Origin: Burkholderiaceae bacterium
GTDB taxonomy: Bacteria; Pseudomonadota; Gammaproteobacteria; Burkholderiales; Burkholderiaceae_F
NCBI GenBank assembly: GCA_019236735.1
Contig: JAFAIM010000011.1
Span: 18,580 to 82,579 of the forward strand
Direction: 5' to 3'
Length of the DNA: 64,000 nt
Position numbers and translations under genes: made by a program. Of this stretch, positions 37,071-44,837 are shown piece by piece. The notes below the pieces were generated by a model. It saw only the letters and a program-made list of their open reading frames with translations. It searched no databases and was not told the origin of the DNA. The first letter of the stretch is position 1; every line of letters starts with the position of its first letter.

Positions 37071-38378
37071 CTACATCGCCCGGCCGGCCGGAACGATTTC
37101 GATCGCCGGGATCGGCAGCAGCACCGCAGAGCGGTTGGTCGCAGCCAGGCGATCGGCGCTTCTTTCGACCGTTCCGTCGGCCGCCGTGCGGTTTGCGCCG
37201 CCGGTAGGAGCGCTGCCACCTTGATTCAGCGCGATGATTTGTCGGACCGTCTGATCGGCCAGCTTATCGGGCGAACCGAAGACGTCGGTCGAATAGGACC
37301 GGACGTTTTGCGCCAGCTCGGGCAGCCTGGCTCCGGAGCGATCATGTGTGTCGACTTGTGCCTGCATCGAAAGACCGATCTGCAGCGGGTGAGCCGCCAG
37401 CTCGGTCGGGTCGAGTGCAACACGCACGGCCACGCGCTGGATGATCTTGATCCAGTTGCCGGTTGCGTTCTGCGCCGGCAGCAGCGAGAACGCCGAGCCG
37501 GTTCCGGCGTTGAAGCCGGCGATCCGACCGTGGTAGGTGACGCTGCCTCCGTACAGGTCAGCGGTCAGCTTCACCGGCTGTCCGACCCGCATCGATGCGA
37601 GCTGCGGCTCCTTGAAGTTGGCGTCGACCCAGACCTGATCGAGCGGAACGACCGCCATCAGCGGCGCGCCCGGCCCGACGCGCTCGCCGAGCTGCACATT
37701 GCGCTGTGCGACAAAACCCGAGACAGGTGCGGGCAGATTGGTGCGCGCGTAATCCAAGTACGCCGCGTGCACGGCCGCCGCCGCATTGCGCACGTCCGGA
37801 TGATCCTCGATCGTGGTGCCGTCCACGCGCGCGCGATTGGCAGCCAGCTCCTCGCGTGCCGCGGCGACCGCGGCTTGCGCTTCCTGATACACGTCGCGAG
37901 CGTGCTGCAGCTCTTCGCCCGAAATCGCCCCGGTGTCGCCCAAGCGTTCGCGTCGCGCCAGATCCTGACTCGCGTTCGCGAGCTGCGCCTCGCGCTGGTG
38001 CAAAGTCGCCTGTAGCTGGCCCGTGGTCGCGAACAGGTTGCGCACTTCGCGCACCGCGCGAGCGAGCTGTGCTTCGGAGCGGTCGAGCACGACTTTTTCG
38101 TCGGCGCGGTCCAGCTGCACCAGCGTCTGCCCGGCGTTCACGAACTGTGTGTTGTCGGCGTCGATCCCAACCACGGTCCCCGAGATTTGCGGCGTGATTT
38201 GGACGACGTTGCCGCCGACGTAGGCGTCATCGGTGATTTCTTCGAAACGCAGCGCCAGCGCCCAGTATGTCCCGTACGCGATCGCCGCCAGCGCGACCGC
38301 TCCGCTCGCCAGCATCAGCCAGAGCTTGCGCCGGCGCGACATCGTTTCCAGCTTTGCGGAGTTTTGTTCAGCGTTCAT
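37071..38378 (-). CDS. emrA: HlyD-family membrane fusion protein (EmrA)
   Basis: Periplasmic adaptor linking EmrB to the outer-membrane channel. The 435-residue product has one N-terminal membrane helix (about 18-40), a biotinyl-lipoyl-like half motif near DDAYVGGNVVQITPQISG, a long coiled-coil hairpin (about 95-190) and the second lipoyl half (NLPAPVSGFVAQRNVQLGE). The ATG at 38378 is preceded by AGGAGG, which decides the start. It lies between the outer-membrane gene and emrB. Confidence 0.94.
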   Translation of the reverse strand: MNAEQNSAKLETMSRRRKLWLMLASGAVALAAIAYGTYWALALRFEEITDDAYVGGNVVQITPQISGTVVGIDADNTQFVNAGQTLVQLDRADEKVVLDRSEAQLARAVREVRNLFATTGQLQATLHQREAQLANASQDLARRERLGDTGAISGEELQHARDVYQEAQAAVAAAREELAANRARVDGTTIEDHPDVRNAAAAVHAAYLDYARTNLPAPVSGFVAQRNVQLGERVGPGAPLMAVVPLDQVWVDANFKEPQLASMRVGQPVKLTADLYGGSVTYHGRIAGFNAGTGSAFSLLPAQNATGNWIKIIQRVAVRVALDPTELAAHPLQIGLSMQAQVDTHDRSGARLPELAQNVRSYSTDVFGSPDKLADQTVRQIIALNQGGSAPTGGANRTAADGTVERSADRLAATNRSAVLLPIPAIEIVPAGRAM

Positions 38379-38391
38379 GGCAATGCTCCTC

Positions 38392-39888
38392 CTAGCGAGA
38401 TCCGGAATCACGCGAAACCGCTGCGAGCGGGGCGGAAGGTTCCAGCCCGCCTCCCAGCGCGCGATTCAATTCGATCGATGCGTCCAGCGCGCGTACGCGC
38501 AGGTCGACTTCGAGTCCTTCCTGTTCCAGCAGCGGCGCCTCGGCGCTCAGGACCTGCAGGTAGTTGCCGATGCCTTCGCGATAGCGCAGCAGCGCCAGGT
38601 CGTAGGCCTCTCGCGACGACGCGAGCGCCCGCTGTTCCTCGATGCGTTGGTGCGAGACGCTGCGCAGCGTATCGAGCTGATCCACAACCTCTCGCAACGC
38701 GTCGGCAAGCGTCTGGTTGTATTGCTCGACCGCCTCGTCGTACTGGGCGTCCGCGCCAGCCAGCTGGGCCCGCCGCTGGCCAGCGTCGAACAGCGGCAAA
38801 CTGAGCGCCGGCCCAGCCCCCGCTTCGCGATTTTCGAGGGCGAGAAGACTCGAGCCGCCAAGGCTCTGAAAGCCGATGAACGCGGTCAGGTTCACGTCCG
38901 GGTAAAAGCGCGCCTTTGCCACGTCAATGCCCCGGCGCGCCGCCTCCACGCGCCAGCGCTGCGCCACGACGTCCGGACGGTGTCCCAGCAGTTGCGACGG
39001 CACGCGCGACGGCAGCGCGCCGGCTTCAGGCTGGCGGTCCGTCATCGCGGCTGGCCGCTCGATTGCGGCGCCCCGATCGGGGCCTTGTCCCATCAGCGCC
39101 GCGATCTGGTTGCGAGCCAGCGCGATGCGCTCTTCCCACTGGGCGACTTGCTCGCGCGCTGCCGGCACGGCCGCTTCGGCCTGTTTCAGTTCGAGCTTCG
39201 AGTCGATTCCCGCGGCGTTGCGGTCACGCGTCAGCGCCAGCGTCCGCTCGCGCTGCTCGACGGTCGCTTGCGCCACGTCCAGCTGCTGGTAGCCGCGCAT
39301 CAGTTGCACGTACGCGTGTGCGATGCTGCTCGAGAGTGCCAGTTTCACCGCCTGCTCATCGACTTCGGCGGCGCGCGCTTGCCCCAGAGCTTGTTCGAAC
39401 GCGGCGCGGTTCTTGCCCCATACATCGAGGTCCCAACTTAGCGTCCCCTGCACGTCGCCCAGAGTCCCCCAGCCGCCTGCGAATGGCGGAGGGATGAGTC
39501 CGTTCGCCGAGAAGCGTTCGCGCGTGGCGGACAGCGAGGAATCCACTCTCGGGCTGCGTGCAGCGCCGCTCTCGTTCGCGAGGGCCCCCGCTTGCCGCAC
39601 TCGCGCTGCCGCCGCTCTCAGACTCGGGCTGTCTTTCAGCGCCTCGTCGATCAGCTGATCAAGCTGTGGATCGCCGAAGCCTGCCCACCAGTTTTCCGCG
39701 GGCCAGAGCGCAGGATCGAGTGGCGTTTGCCCGAGCGCTTTGTCAGCGGCAAGAAGATCGGCGCTGCGAAGCGATGCGTCGGTGTGCAGACCGCCGGTGC
39801 TTGCGCAACCCGCCAATAGGAACGCCAGCGCCGCAGCGGCGGCGGGAAGCGCTTTGCTCGAAATTCGGCGTCGCATCGGCGTCGTCAT
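38392..39888 (-). CDS. outer-membrane efflux lipoprotein (NodT/OprM family)
   Basis: Trimeric outer-membrane channel for the EmrAB pump. The 498-residue product starts with a lipoprotein signal peptide whose lipobox LLAGC places the acylated Cys at residue 28, followed by two OEP repeats. Family segments include WDLDVWGKNRAAFEQA, GHRPDVVAQRW and a GNYLQVLSAE motif. The ATG at 39888 has GGAGAAG about 6 bases upstream. It is the first structural gene of the operon, about 70 bases downstream of marR, with a likely operator in the gap. Confidence 0.94.
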   Translation of the reverse strand: MTTPMRRRISSKALPAAAAALAFLLAGCASTGGLHTDASLRSADLLAADKALGQTPLDPALWPAENWWAGFGDPQLDQLIDEALKDSPSLRAAAARVRQAGALANESGAARSPRVDSSLSATRERFSANGLIPPPFAGGWGTLGDVQGTLSWDLDVWGKNRAAFEQALGQARAAEVDEQAVKLALSSSIAHAYVQLMRGYQQLDVAQATVEQRERTLALTRDRNAAGIDSKLELKQAEAAVPAAREQVAQWEERIALARNQIAALMGQGPDRGAAIERPAAMTDRQPEAGALPSRVPSQLLGHRPDVVAQRWRVEAARRGIDVAKARFYPDVNLTAFIGFQSLGGSSLLALENREAGAGPALSLPLFDAGQRRAQLAGADAQYDEAVEQYNQTLADALREVVDQLDTLRSVSHQRIEEQRALASSREAYDLALLRYREGIGNYLQVLSAEAPLLEQEGLEVDLRVRALDASIELNRALGGGLEPSAPLAAVSRDSGSR

Positions 39889-39928
39889 TTGGTCTTCTCC
39901 TGCCAAAGCCCACACTGCCCTAGCTGCC

Positions 39929-39942
39929 ACTGCCTAGGCAGA
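39929..39942. promoter_or_regulatory. candidate MarR operator upstream of the efflux genes
   Basis: The palindrome CTGCCTAGGCAG (39930-39941) closely matches the palindrome in the marR promoter (40468-40481, ACTGCCCAGGCAGT). It lies in the 71-base gap between marR and the outer-membrane channel gene. Two perfect palindromes sharing CTGCC-AGGCAG flanking a MarR gene suggest operator sites. Confidence 0.65.
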
Positions 39943-39959
39943 TTGAAAGGCAAAAAAAA

Positions 39960-40421
39960 TCAAGTATTTGCCAAAATCTTCTGCAGCGTCTTCTCCAGTT
40001 GCTGCACTTCCTGCTGGCTCAGCCCGACCAGGAATCGGTTCTGCACCTGCATCGAAAGTAACTTCATCTTTGGAAACAAAGCCTTGCCGGATTCCGTGAG
40101 TTCCAAATTCACCAAGCGCCGATCTTCCGAGTCGCGCTCGCGCCGCACCAAGCCTTTAGCCTCCAGGCGGTCCACCATTCTCGTCATCGCGCCTGCGTCA
40201 TAGGAGAAGAACTTGCACAGCTGCGCGGAGGAGAACGCCTCCTGCTCTGCCAGCGTCGCGATGATTACGTACTGCGCCGCAGTGACTTCAAGGGCAGAGA
40301 CTTCTGGGTCCTTCGCCAACTCCTCCTCAAGCGCGGCGAGCGCTTCGGTTTTGACCCTCGAGATCAAGCGGAAGACGTTGCGCGTGGCCGTGAAAGTTTC
40401 GGCTGTGTAGAAAGCACCCAT
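39960..40421 (-). CDS. MarR-family transcriptional regulator
   Basis: Winged-helix repressor, probably controlling itself and the efflux genes downstream. The 153-residue product has the DNA-binding region with SSAQLCKFFSYDAGAMTRMVDRLEAKGLVRRERDSEDRR (family motif DSEDRR in the wing, here cited by parts) and a C-terminal dimer helix. The ATG at 40421 is used. It is first in marR-channel-emrA-emrB, all on the minus strand. Its own promoter carries a palindrome between -35 and -10. EmrR-like control by hydrophobic ligands is a reasonable guess. Confidence 0.93.
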   Translation of the reverse strand: MGAFYTAETFTATRNVFRLISRVKTEALAALEEELAKDPEVSALEVTAAQYVIIATLAEQEAFSSAQLCKFFSYDAGAMTRMVDRLEAKGLVRRERDSEDRRLVNLELTESGKALFPKMKLLSMQVQNRFLVGLSQQEVQQLEKTLQKILANT

Positions 40422-40460
40422 CGGAGGGCTTTAGTGTGGCTGGAACTATGTGCCAACGCG

Positions 40461-40490
40461 AGTATATACTGCCCAGGCAGTAATTGTCAA
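40461..40490 (-). promoter_or_regulatory. marR promoter with embedded operator
   Basis: On the minus strand there is a consensus TTGACA (40485-40490), an 18-base spacer and TATACT (40461-40466). The spacer contains the perfect palindrome ACTGCCCAGGCAGT (40468-40481), also found upstream of the channel gene. A repressor bound there would block RNA polymerase, which fits MarR autoregulation. Confidence 0.75.
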
Positions 40491-40496
40491 GGCTGT

Positions 40497-40513
40497 ATTG
40501 GCGGAGAGAGAGG
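40497..40513. repeat. 17-bp copy of the tRNA-Ser(GGA) 3' end (att-like site)
   Basis: ATTGGCGGAGAGAGAGG here is identical to 41761-41777, which covers the CCA end, discriminator and acceptor strand of the tRNA-Ser gene. The two copies are in the same orientation and flank a 1.25-kb segment with a toxin-antitoxin pair. This is the pattern left by integration into the 3' end of a tRNA gene. Confidence 0.7.
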
Positions 40514-40816
40514 TTTTCAAGGCCAGCTCCGATCACGGCGAGCCGGCCCCTGTTAGTTCGATTCGTCGCTCGCGGGGGATACGAGTCGCGGAAACGGTCC
40601 AACCGTGGTGTTGATTTCTTTCCCGATCCTCTTTCCCGATCCGCATCGGACGGCCGACGCTGGGCGCAAATGGGTAGTTCGATCTTTCCAAGGCAATGCA
40701 AAGGTCGCCGGGCAAGGGTAACAGCGTGACCTCATTCCTCTCGCCAAGTGCCCGTCCATGGTCCCAAAATACATACTTGAAGAAAACTAGGCGTGCCGGA
40801 CGATCAACGGTGCGGC
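40514..40816. other. non-coding stretch inside the mini-island
   Basis: No convincing gene in either direction. The only notable structure is a perfect tandem 13-base duplication (TCTTTCCCGATCC twice, 40617-40642). An open frame on the minus strand (40533-40820) has no good start or recognisable features. The DNA may be remains of an integrated element. Confidence 0.5.
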
Positions 40817-41161
40817 TCACGCCGGCGGGCGTGTGCTTGCGGGAATCCCGAGCGCGACGAGCAAGGCATCGTCGAGATCACGCAGCTTATCGCCCGCAAG
40901 TTCGCCGACGTAATCGGTCAATCTTGATTTCTCAAGGCTCATTAGACCGTCGCACTGGATTGCGCTTTCGTGCTTGAGGCCTTCGCCGGTGCCTACAGCG
41001 ACCTGCGTCGGTAGCCCGTGCCACTGCGTGAACACCGGGGCACAGATTACAGTCGAGTACGTCGAATCGATTAGGGGCTGACGGCTCACGACAACGAATA
41101 CGCGGGCCGGCTTCGGGTCACCGGGCGGCCGCCGCACCCGGTACAACTCTCCCCGCTTCAT
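40817..41161 (-). CDS. MazF/PemK-family toxin (mRNA interferase)
   Basis: Predicted ribosome-independent endoribonuclease toxin. The 114-residue product has the MazF/PemK layout: MKRGELYRV, then a basic loop with [15 protein letters not shown], then a TVICAPV strand and [11 protein letters not shown]. Conserved positions near the N-terminal Arg and the SR-Q segment look intact. The ATG at 41161 overlaps the stop of the antitoxin gene (ATGA), the normal coupling. Specificity of cleavage cannot be predicted here. Confidence 0.92.
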   Translation of the reverse strand: MKRGELYRVRRPPGDPKPARVFVVVSRQPLIDSTYSTVICAPVFTQWHGLPTQVAVGTGEGLKHESAIQCDGLMSLEKSRLTDYVGELAGDKLRDLDDALLVALGIPASTRPPA

Positions 41162-41397
41162 TCATCCGCCGAATTGGCCTGAAATGTCAGGGCATCGCTC
41201 ATTTCGGCATTGAGCTCTGCCGCATGGCGGTTGATTGCCGCAACCTCTCTGGCGTCTCTCTGGGCCTGGGAACGACGATTGACGAATTCTCGCAGGATCT
41301 GCTCGATATACGCAGAACGGGAGAGCTTCGGGCCCGCCATTTTGTCTATGCTTGCGACGAGGTCCTCGGATAGGGTTAGGGAAGTCTTAGCTTTCAT
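41158..41397 (-). CDS. ribbon-helix-helix antitoxin (MazE-like partner)
   Basis: Small DNA-binding antitoxin for the downstream MazF-like toxin. The 79-residue product begins [20 protein letters not shown], a typical RHH beta strand and first helix, followed by [17 protein letters not shown]. The acidic, Ala-rich C-terminus probably binds the toxin. The ATG at 41397 lies about 7 bases downstream of a predicted -10 element, so the transcript may be leaderless or nearly so. A palindrome in the promoter suggests autoregulation. Confidence 0.88.
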   Translation of the reverse strand: MKAKTSLTLSEDLVASIDKMAGPKLSRSAYIEQILREFVNRRSQAQRDAREVAAINRHAAELNAEMSDALTFQANSADE

Positions 41398-41403
41398 CCC
41401 ACC

Positions 41404-41432
41404 TTTATACTACCGTAGTGGGATCTTGGCAA
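41404..41432 (-). promoter_or_regulatory. toxin-antitoxin promoter with palindromic operator
   Basis: On the minus strand, TTGCCA (41427-41432), a 17-base spacer and TATAAA (41404-41409). The palindrome ACTACGGTAGT (41409-41419) covers the -10 edge and spacer and is a good candidate for antitoxin binding. The predicted start of transcription falls at or next to the antitoxin ATG (41397). Confidence 0.65.
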
Positions 41433-41434
41433 TC

Positions 41435-41445
41435 ATTGGCGGAGA
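41435..41445. repeat. third, partial copy of the tRNA-end repeat
   Basis: ATTGGCGGAGA matches the first 11 bases of the 17-bp repeat at 40497-40513 and 41761-41777, in the same orientation, just upstream of the toxin-antitoxin promoter. It may be an inner att scar or chance; 11 bases is short. Confidence 0.4.
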
Positions 41446-41760
41446 TAATCGGGAATCCGGAAAAAGCGATCTCCAGCGTCAACCTGGGTACCATCCCGAG
41501 TGAGGCAGGCCGCCAACCTTTCTCCGGTGAGGCGATACGCCCGGAAAATCTAATTGTCGCCGCGCAAGCGCCACCGCAGCCGGCCGTGTTAGCGTGCGGT
41601 CGGCGTTATTTCCTCGCAGGGTCCGTGATCTGGAGGGCCTGATCCGCTCGGCGAGAGCCCGACACGGGCTGCGAGGCGGCCTGTCCGCCGATCAACCGCC
41701 GATGCGCCCAGCGGCGCACCTTCGCGAGTGTTCAGTAACCTATTGAATTAAAACGATAAA
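41446..41760. other. non-coding stretch between the toxin-antitoxin promoter and tRNA-Ser
   Basis: No gene can be supported. A plus-strand frame of 74 codons (41418-41642) has no ribosome site or recognisable features. The last 30 bases before the tRNA are AT-rich (TTGAATTAAAACGATAAAATT), the downstream side of the tRNA transcript. The segment belongs to the proposed mini-island. Confidence 0.45.
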
Positions 41761-41762
41761 AT

Positions 41763-41853
41763 TGGCGGAGAGAGAGGGATTCGAACCCTCGATAGGCTGT
41801 TGACCTATACACGCGTTCCAGGCGTGCGCCTTCAACCGCTCGGCCACCTCTCC
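41763..41853 (-). tRNA. tRNA-Ser(GGA)
   Basis: Minus-strand sequence starting GGAGAGGTGGCCGAG folds as a class II tRNA: 7-bp acceptor, D arm, anticodon loop CTGGAAC (anticodon GGA, reads UCC/UCU), long variable arm and T arm with GGTTCGAATCC. Encoded CCA at the 3' end (41763-41765). The 3' end overlaps the 17-bp repeat that also occurs at 40497. It lies just downstream of acs on the same strand. Confidence 0.96.
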
Positions 41854-41867
41854 GGGAAATCGGGAGA

Positions 41868-43850
41868 CTACTGGACCACTCTTAGCTGTTCCAGGATGGC
41901 GGGATTTTCCAGCGTCGACACGTCCTGCTTGATCTCTTCTCCCTTGGCGATCGAACGCAGCAAGCGCCGCATGATCTTGCCGGATCGCGTCTTGGGCAGG
42001 TTGTCGCCGAAACGAATGTCCTTGGGCTTGGCGATCGCGCCGATTTCCTTCGCGACCCAGTCGCGCAACTGCTTCGCGATCGCCGGCGCCTGTTCTGCGT
42101 TCGGACGGGTCTGTTTGAGCACGACGAAAGCACACACGGCCTCGCCGGTCAGTTCATCCGGCCGGCCGACGACAGCGGCCTCCGCCACCATCGGATGGGC
42201 CACCAGCACCGATTCGATCTCCATCGTTCCCATCCGGTGGCCGGAGACATTCAACACGTCGTCGATCCTCCCGACGATCGTGAAATACCCGGTGGCTTTG
42301 TCGCGAATCGCGCCGTCGCCTGCCAGGTACAGGTGTCCACCCAGCTCGCCCGGGTAGTACGCTTGCTTGAACCTCTCCGGATCGCCCCAGAGCGTACGGA
42401 TCATCGCCGGCCAGGGGCGTTTGACCACCAGCAGGCCGCCCTGTCCGTTCGGAACGTCGTGCCCGGCCTCATCGACGATCGATGCATCGATTCCCGGCAA
42501 TGGCAGCGTGCATGACCCCGGGACCAGCGGCGTAGCGCCCGGCAGCGGTGAAATCATGTGCCCGCCGGTTTCGGTCTGCCAGAACGTATCGACGATCGGG
42601 CAGCGCGAAGAGCCCACGTTCTTGTAGTACCACATCCACGCTTCCGGATTAATGGGTTCTCCGACGGATCCCAGGATCCGCAGGCTGCGCAAGTCGTACT
42701 TGGTCGGATGCGTGGCAGGGGCCACGTCGTTGGCTTTGATCAGCGAGCGGATCGCGGTCGGCGCCGTGTAGAACACACTGACTTTGTGATCCTGGCACAT
42801 GCGCCAGAAGCGGCCCGCGTCGGGGTACGTCGGAACGCCCTCGAAGAGAATCTCGGTCGCTCCGGTTGCCAGAGGTCCGTAACACACATAGGTGTGGCCG
42901 GTGACCCAGCCGACATCGGCCGTGCACCAGAACACGTCGGACGGCTTGATGTCGAACACCCACTTCATCGTGAGCATCGCCCACAACAGATAGCCGCCGG
43001 TGGAGTGCTGCACCCCCTTGGGCTTGCCGGTCGATCCGGAGGTGTAGAGCACGAACAGCGGGTGCTCGGCGCCGACCCATTCGGGTTCGCACGCAGTCGG
43101 CTGCTTTGCCATCAATTCGTGCATCCACACATCGCGGCCTGCCGTCCAGCCGACCTTGCCGCCGGTGCGCCGGTGCACGACGACCTTGCGTACGGCTTCG
43201 CAACCACCCTCGCCCAAGGCCTCGTCGATCGCCGGCTTCAAGGCGATCGGTTTGCCGCCGCGCATTTGCTCGTCGGTGCAGATCACCAGCGAAGCGCCCA
43301 CGCCGACGATCCGTTCGTGCACCGACTTGGCCGAGAAACCACCGAACACGACCGAGTGGATCACGCCGAGGCGCGCGCACGCCTGCATCGCGACCACCGC
43401 TTCGATCGACATCGGCATGTAGATAATGGCGCGGTCGCCCTTTTTGTAGCCGAACGACCGCAAGCCATTGGCCAGCTGGCACACGCGCGCGTGCAGGTCG
43501 CGGTAGTTGATCCTCGTCACTTCTCCGCCGTCGGCTTCGAAGATGATCGCCGTCTTTTCCGCGTTGCCGTTGGTCAGGTTGCGGTCCAGGCAGTTGTAGG
43601 AAGCATTGAGCTCTCCGTCCTCGAACCAGCGGTAAAACGGAGGGTTGCTTTCGTCCAGCACGCGGGTGAACGGCTTGCGCCAAAGCACGTTTTCCTTCGC
43701 CAGGCGACTCCAGAATCCGTTCGGATCGCGCTGCGCCTCGGCACACAGCGCGCGGTAGGCATCCATGCCGGAGATGGCGGCATTGCGAACCATTTCGGAA
43801 CTCGGTTCGAAGACCCGCGTTTCCTGCAGTACGGATTCGATGTTGCTCAT
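41868..43850 (-). CDS. acs: acetyl-CoA synthetase (Acs)
   Basis: AMP-forming acetate:CoA ligase for acetate use and recycling. The 660-residue product has the adenylation P-loop [19 protein letters not shown], the [20 protein letters not shown] motif, the [10 protein letters not shown] acetate-pocket motif and the C-terminal [11 protein letters not shown] with the regulatory lysine near residue 625. I chose the ATG at 43850 ([10 protein letters not shown]), with GGGAG upstream; the open frame continues but without support. Lys acetylation control is likely, as known for the family. Confidence 0.97.
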   Translation of the reverse strand: MSNIESVLQETRVFEPSSEMVRNAAISGMDAYRALCAEAQRDPNGFWSRLAKENVLWRKPFTRVLDESNPPFYRWFEDGELNASYNCLDRNLTNGNAEKTAIIFEADGGEVTRINYRDLHARVCQLANGLRSFGYKKGDRAIIYMPMSIEAVVAMQACARLGVIHSVVFGGFSAKSVHERIVGVGASLVICTDEQMRGGKPIALKPAIDEALGEGGCEAVRKVVVHRRTGGKVGWTAGRDVWMHELMAKQPTACEPEWVGAEHPLFVLYTSGSTGKPKGVQHSTGGYLLWAMLTMKWVFDIKPSDVFWCTADVGWVTGHTYVCYGPLATGATEILFEGVPTYPDAGRFWRMCQDHKVSVFYTAPTAIRSLIKANDVAPATHPTKYDLRSLRILGSVGEPINPEAWMWYYKNVGSSRCPIVDTFWQTETGGHMISPLPGATPLVPGSCTLPLPGIDASIVDEAGHDVPNGQGGLLVVKRPWPAMIRTLWGDPERFKQAYYPGELGGHLYLAGDGAIRDKATGYFTIVGRIDDVLNVSGHRMGTMEIESVLVAHPMVAEAAVVGRPDELTGEAVCAFVVLKQTRPNAEQAPAIAKQLRDWVAKEIGAIAKPKDIRFGDNLPKTRSGKIMRRLLRSIAKGEEIKQDVSTLENPAILEQLRVVQ

Positions 43851-43922
43851 GGCGCGACGCTCCCTGCGTTGGATTTGCAGCTCGTGCAGTTGGGGCTTGG
43901 TGCTTTCGGCTGATGCTAGCAC

Positions 43923-44687
43923 TCAGCGTTCGAGCCACGCCAGCCGTTCCCTCAAACGAACGACCTCGCCGATGATCACGATCGCCGGAGATTGGAGCTG
44001 CGCACGCGCGATGCGCGCCGGCAAATCCGCTAGCGTACCGACCACCGTCCGTTGCGACGCGACCGAAGCATTGCGGATCGCTGCCGCCGGCGTGCCGGCG
44101 TCGAGGCCATGGGCAATCAGGCGTTCGCAGATGATGCCGATCGCTCCGATTCCCATGTATACCGCGATCGTCTGTCCCGGCCGCGCCAGTGCCTCCCAGT
44201 CGACATCGACCTGGCCGTCTGTCAGGTGGCCGGAAACCAGCATGCAAGCGCGCGCCAGACCGCGATGGGTCAGCGGCATTCCGGCATACGCTGCGGCTGC
44301 GCTGGCGGCCGTGACGCCTGGGACGACCTCGAACGGCACTCCGGCCGCTGCCAGCTCGATGATTTCTTCCCCGCCGCGGCCGAACACGAACGGATCGCCG
44401 CCTTTCAGCCGCACGACGCACCGGCCCGCACGCGCGCGCTCGATCAGCAGGCTGTTGATGCTTTCCTGCGGCAACTCATGGCGGCCCGGCTCCTTGCCCA
44501 CATAGATTCGCTCGGCTTCGGCGCGAGCAAGATCGAGCACAGCCTCGCCAACCAGATGGTCGTAGACGACGGTGTCGGCAGCTGCCAGAAGGCGGGCACC
44601 CTTGCGCGTCACCAGTTCCGGGTCGCCGGGTCCCGCGCCGACCAGGAATACCTTGCCGGCGCCGCGATTCCGATCGCCCGATTTCAT
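43923..44687 (-). CDS. cobA: uroporphyrinogen-III C-methyltransferase (SUMT)
   Basis: S-adenosylmethionine-dependent enzyme that makes precorrin-2 for siroheme or cobalamin. The 254-residue product has VFLVGAGPGDPELVTRKG at about 13-30, VVRLKGGDPFVFGRGGEE in the middle and the PGVTAASAAAAYAGMPLTHR motif: the stand-alone SUMT form without the CysG dehydrogenase domain. Start ATG at 44687. It lies upstream of acs and is divergent from the thiolase gene. Whether it serves siroheme or B12 cannot be decided from this window. Confidence 0.94.
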   Translation of the reverse strand: MKSGDRNRGAGKVFLVGAGPGDPELVTRKGARLLAAADTVVYDHLVGEAVLDLARAEAERIYVGKEPGRHELPQESINSLLIERARAGRCVVRLKGGDPFVFGRGGEEIIELAAAGVPFEVVPGVTAASAAAAYAGMPLTHRGLARACMLVSGHLTDGQVDVDWEALARPGQTIAVYMGIGAIGIICERLIAHGLDAGTPAAAIRNASVASQRTVVGTLADLPARIARAQLQSPAIVIIGEVVRLRERLAWLER

Positions 44688-44837
44688 GCCCTAGCCACGC
44701 TTGCGCAGCCCGACGAGTCCGTGACCGCACAATCATGCCAGTTCAATTGCGACACGCAAGCTTCACGCAGTGGTGCGCACGATTCGGTAAGCTATTGGCC
44801 TTGCAGCTTGCGAAGAAGCATTTGCGAGGAAAAATCG

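Noticed and set aside
40533..40820. Minus-strand 95-codon frame in the mini-island
   Set aside because: No ribosome site, no recognisable protein features, and it would overlap the toxin end.
44052..44837. Long upstream extension of the thiolase frame
   Set aside because: Covers the antisense of cobA; the ATG at 44838 has a good ribosome site and a normal thiolase N-terminus.
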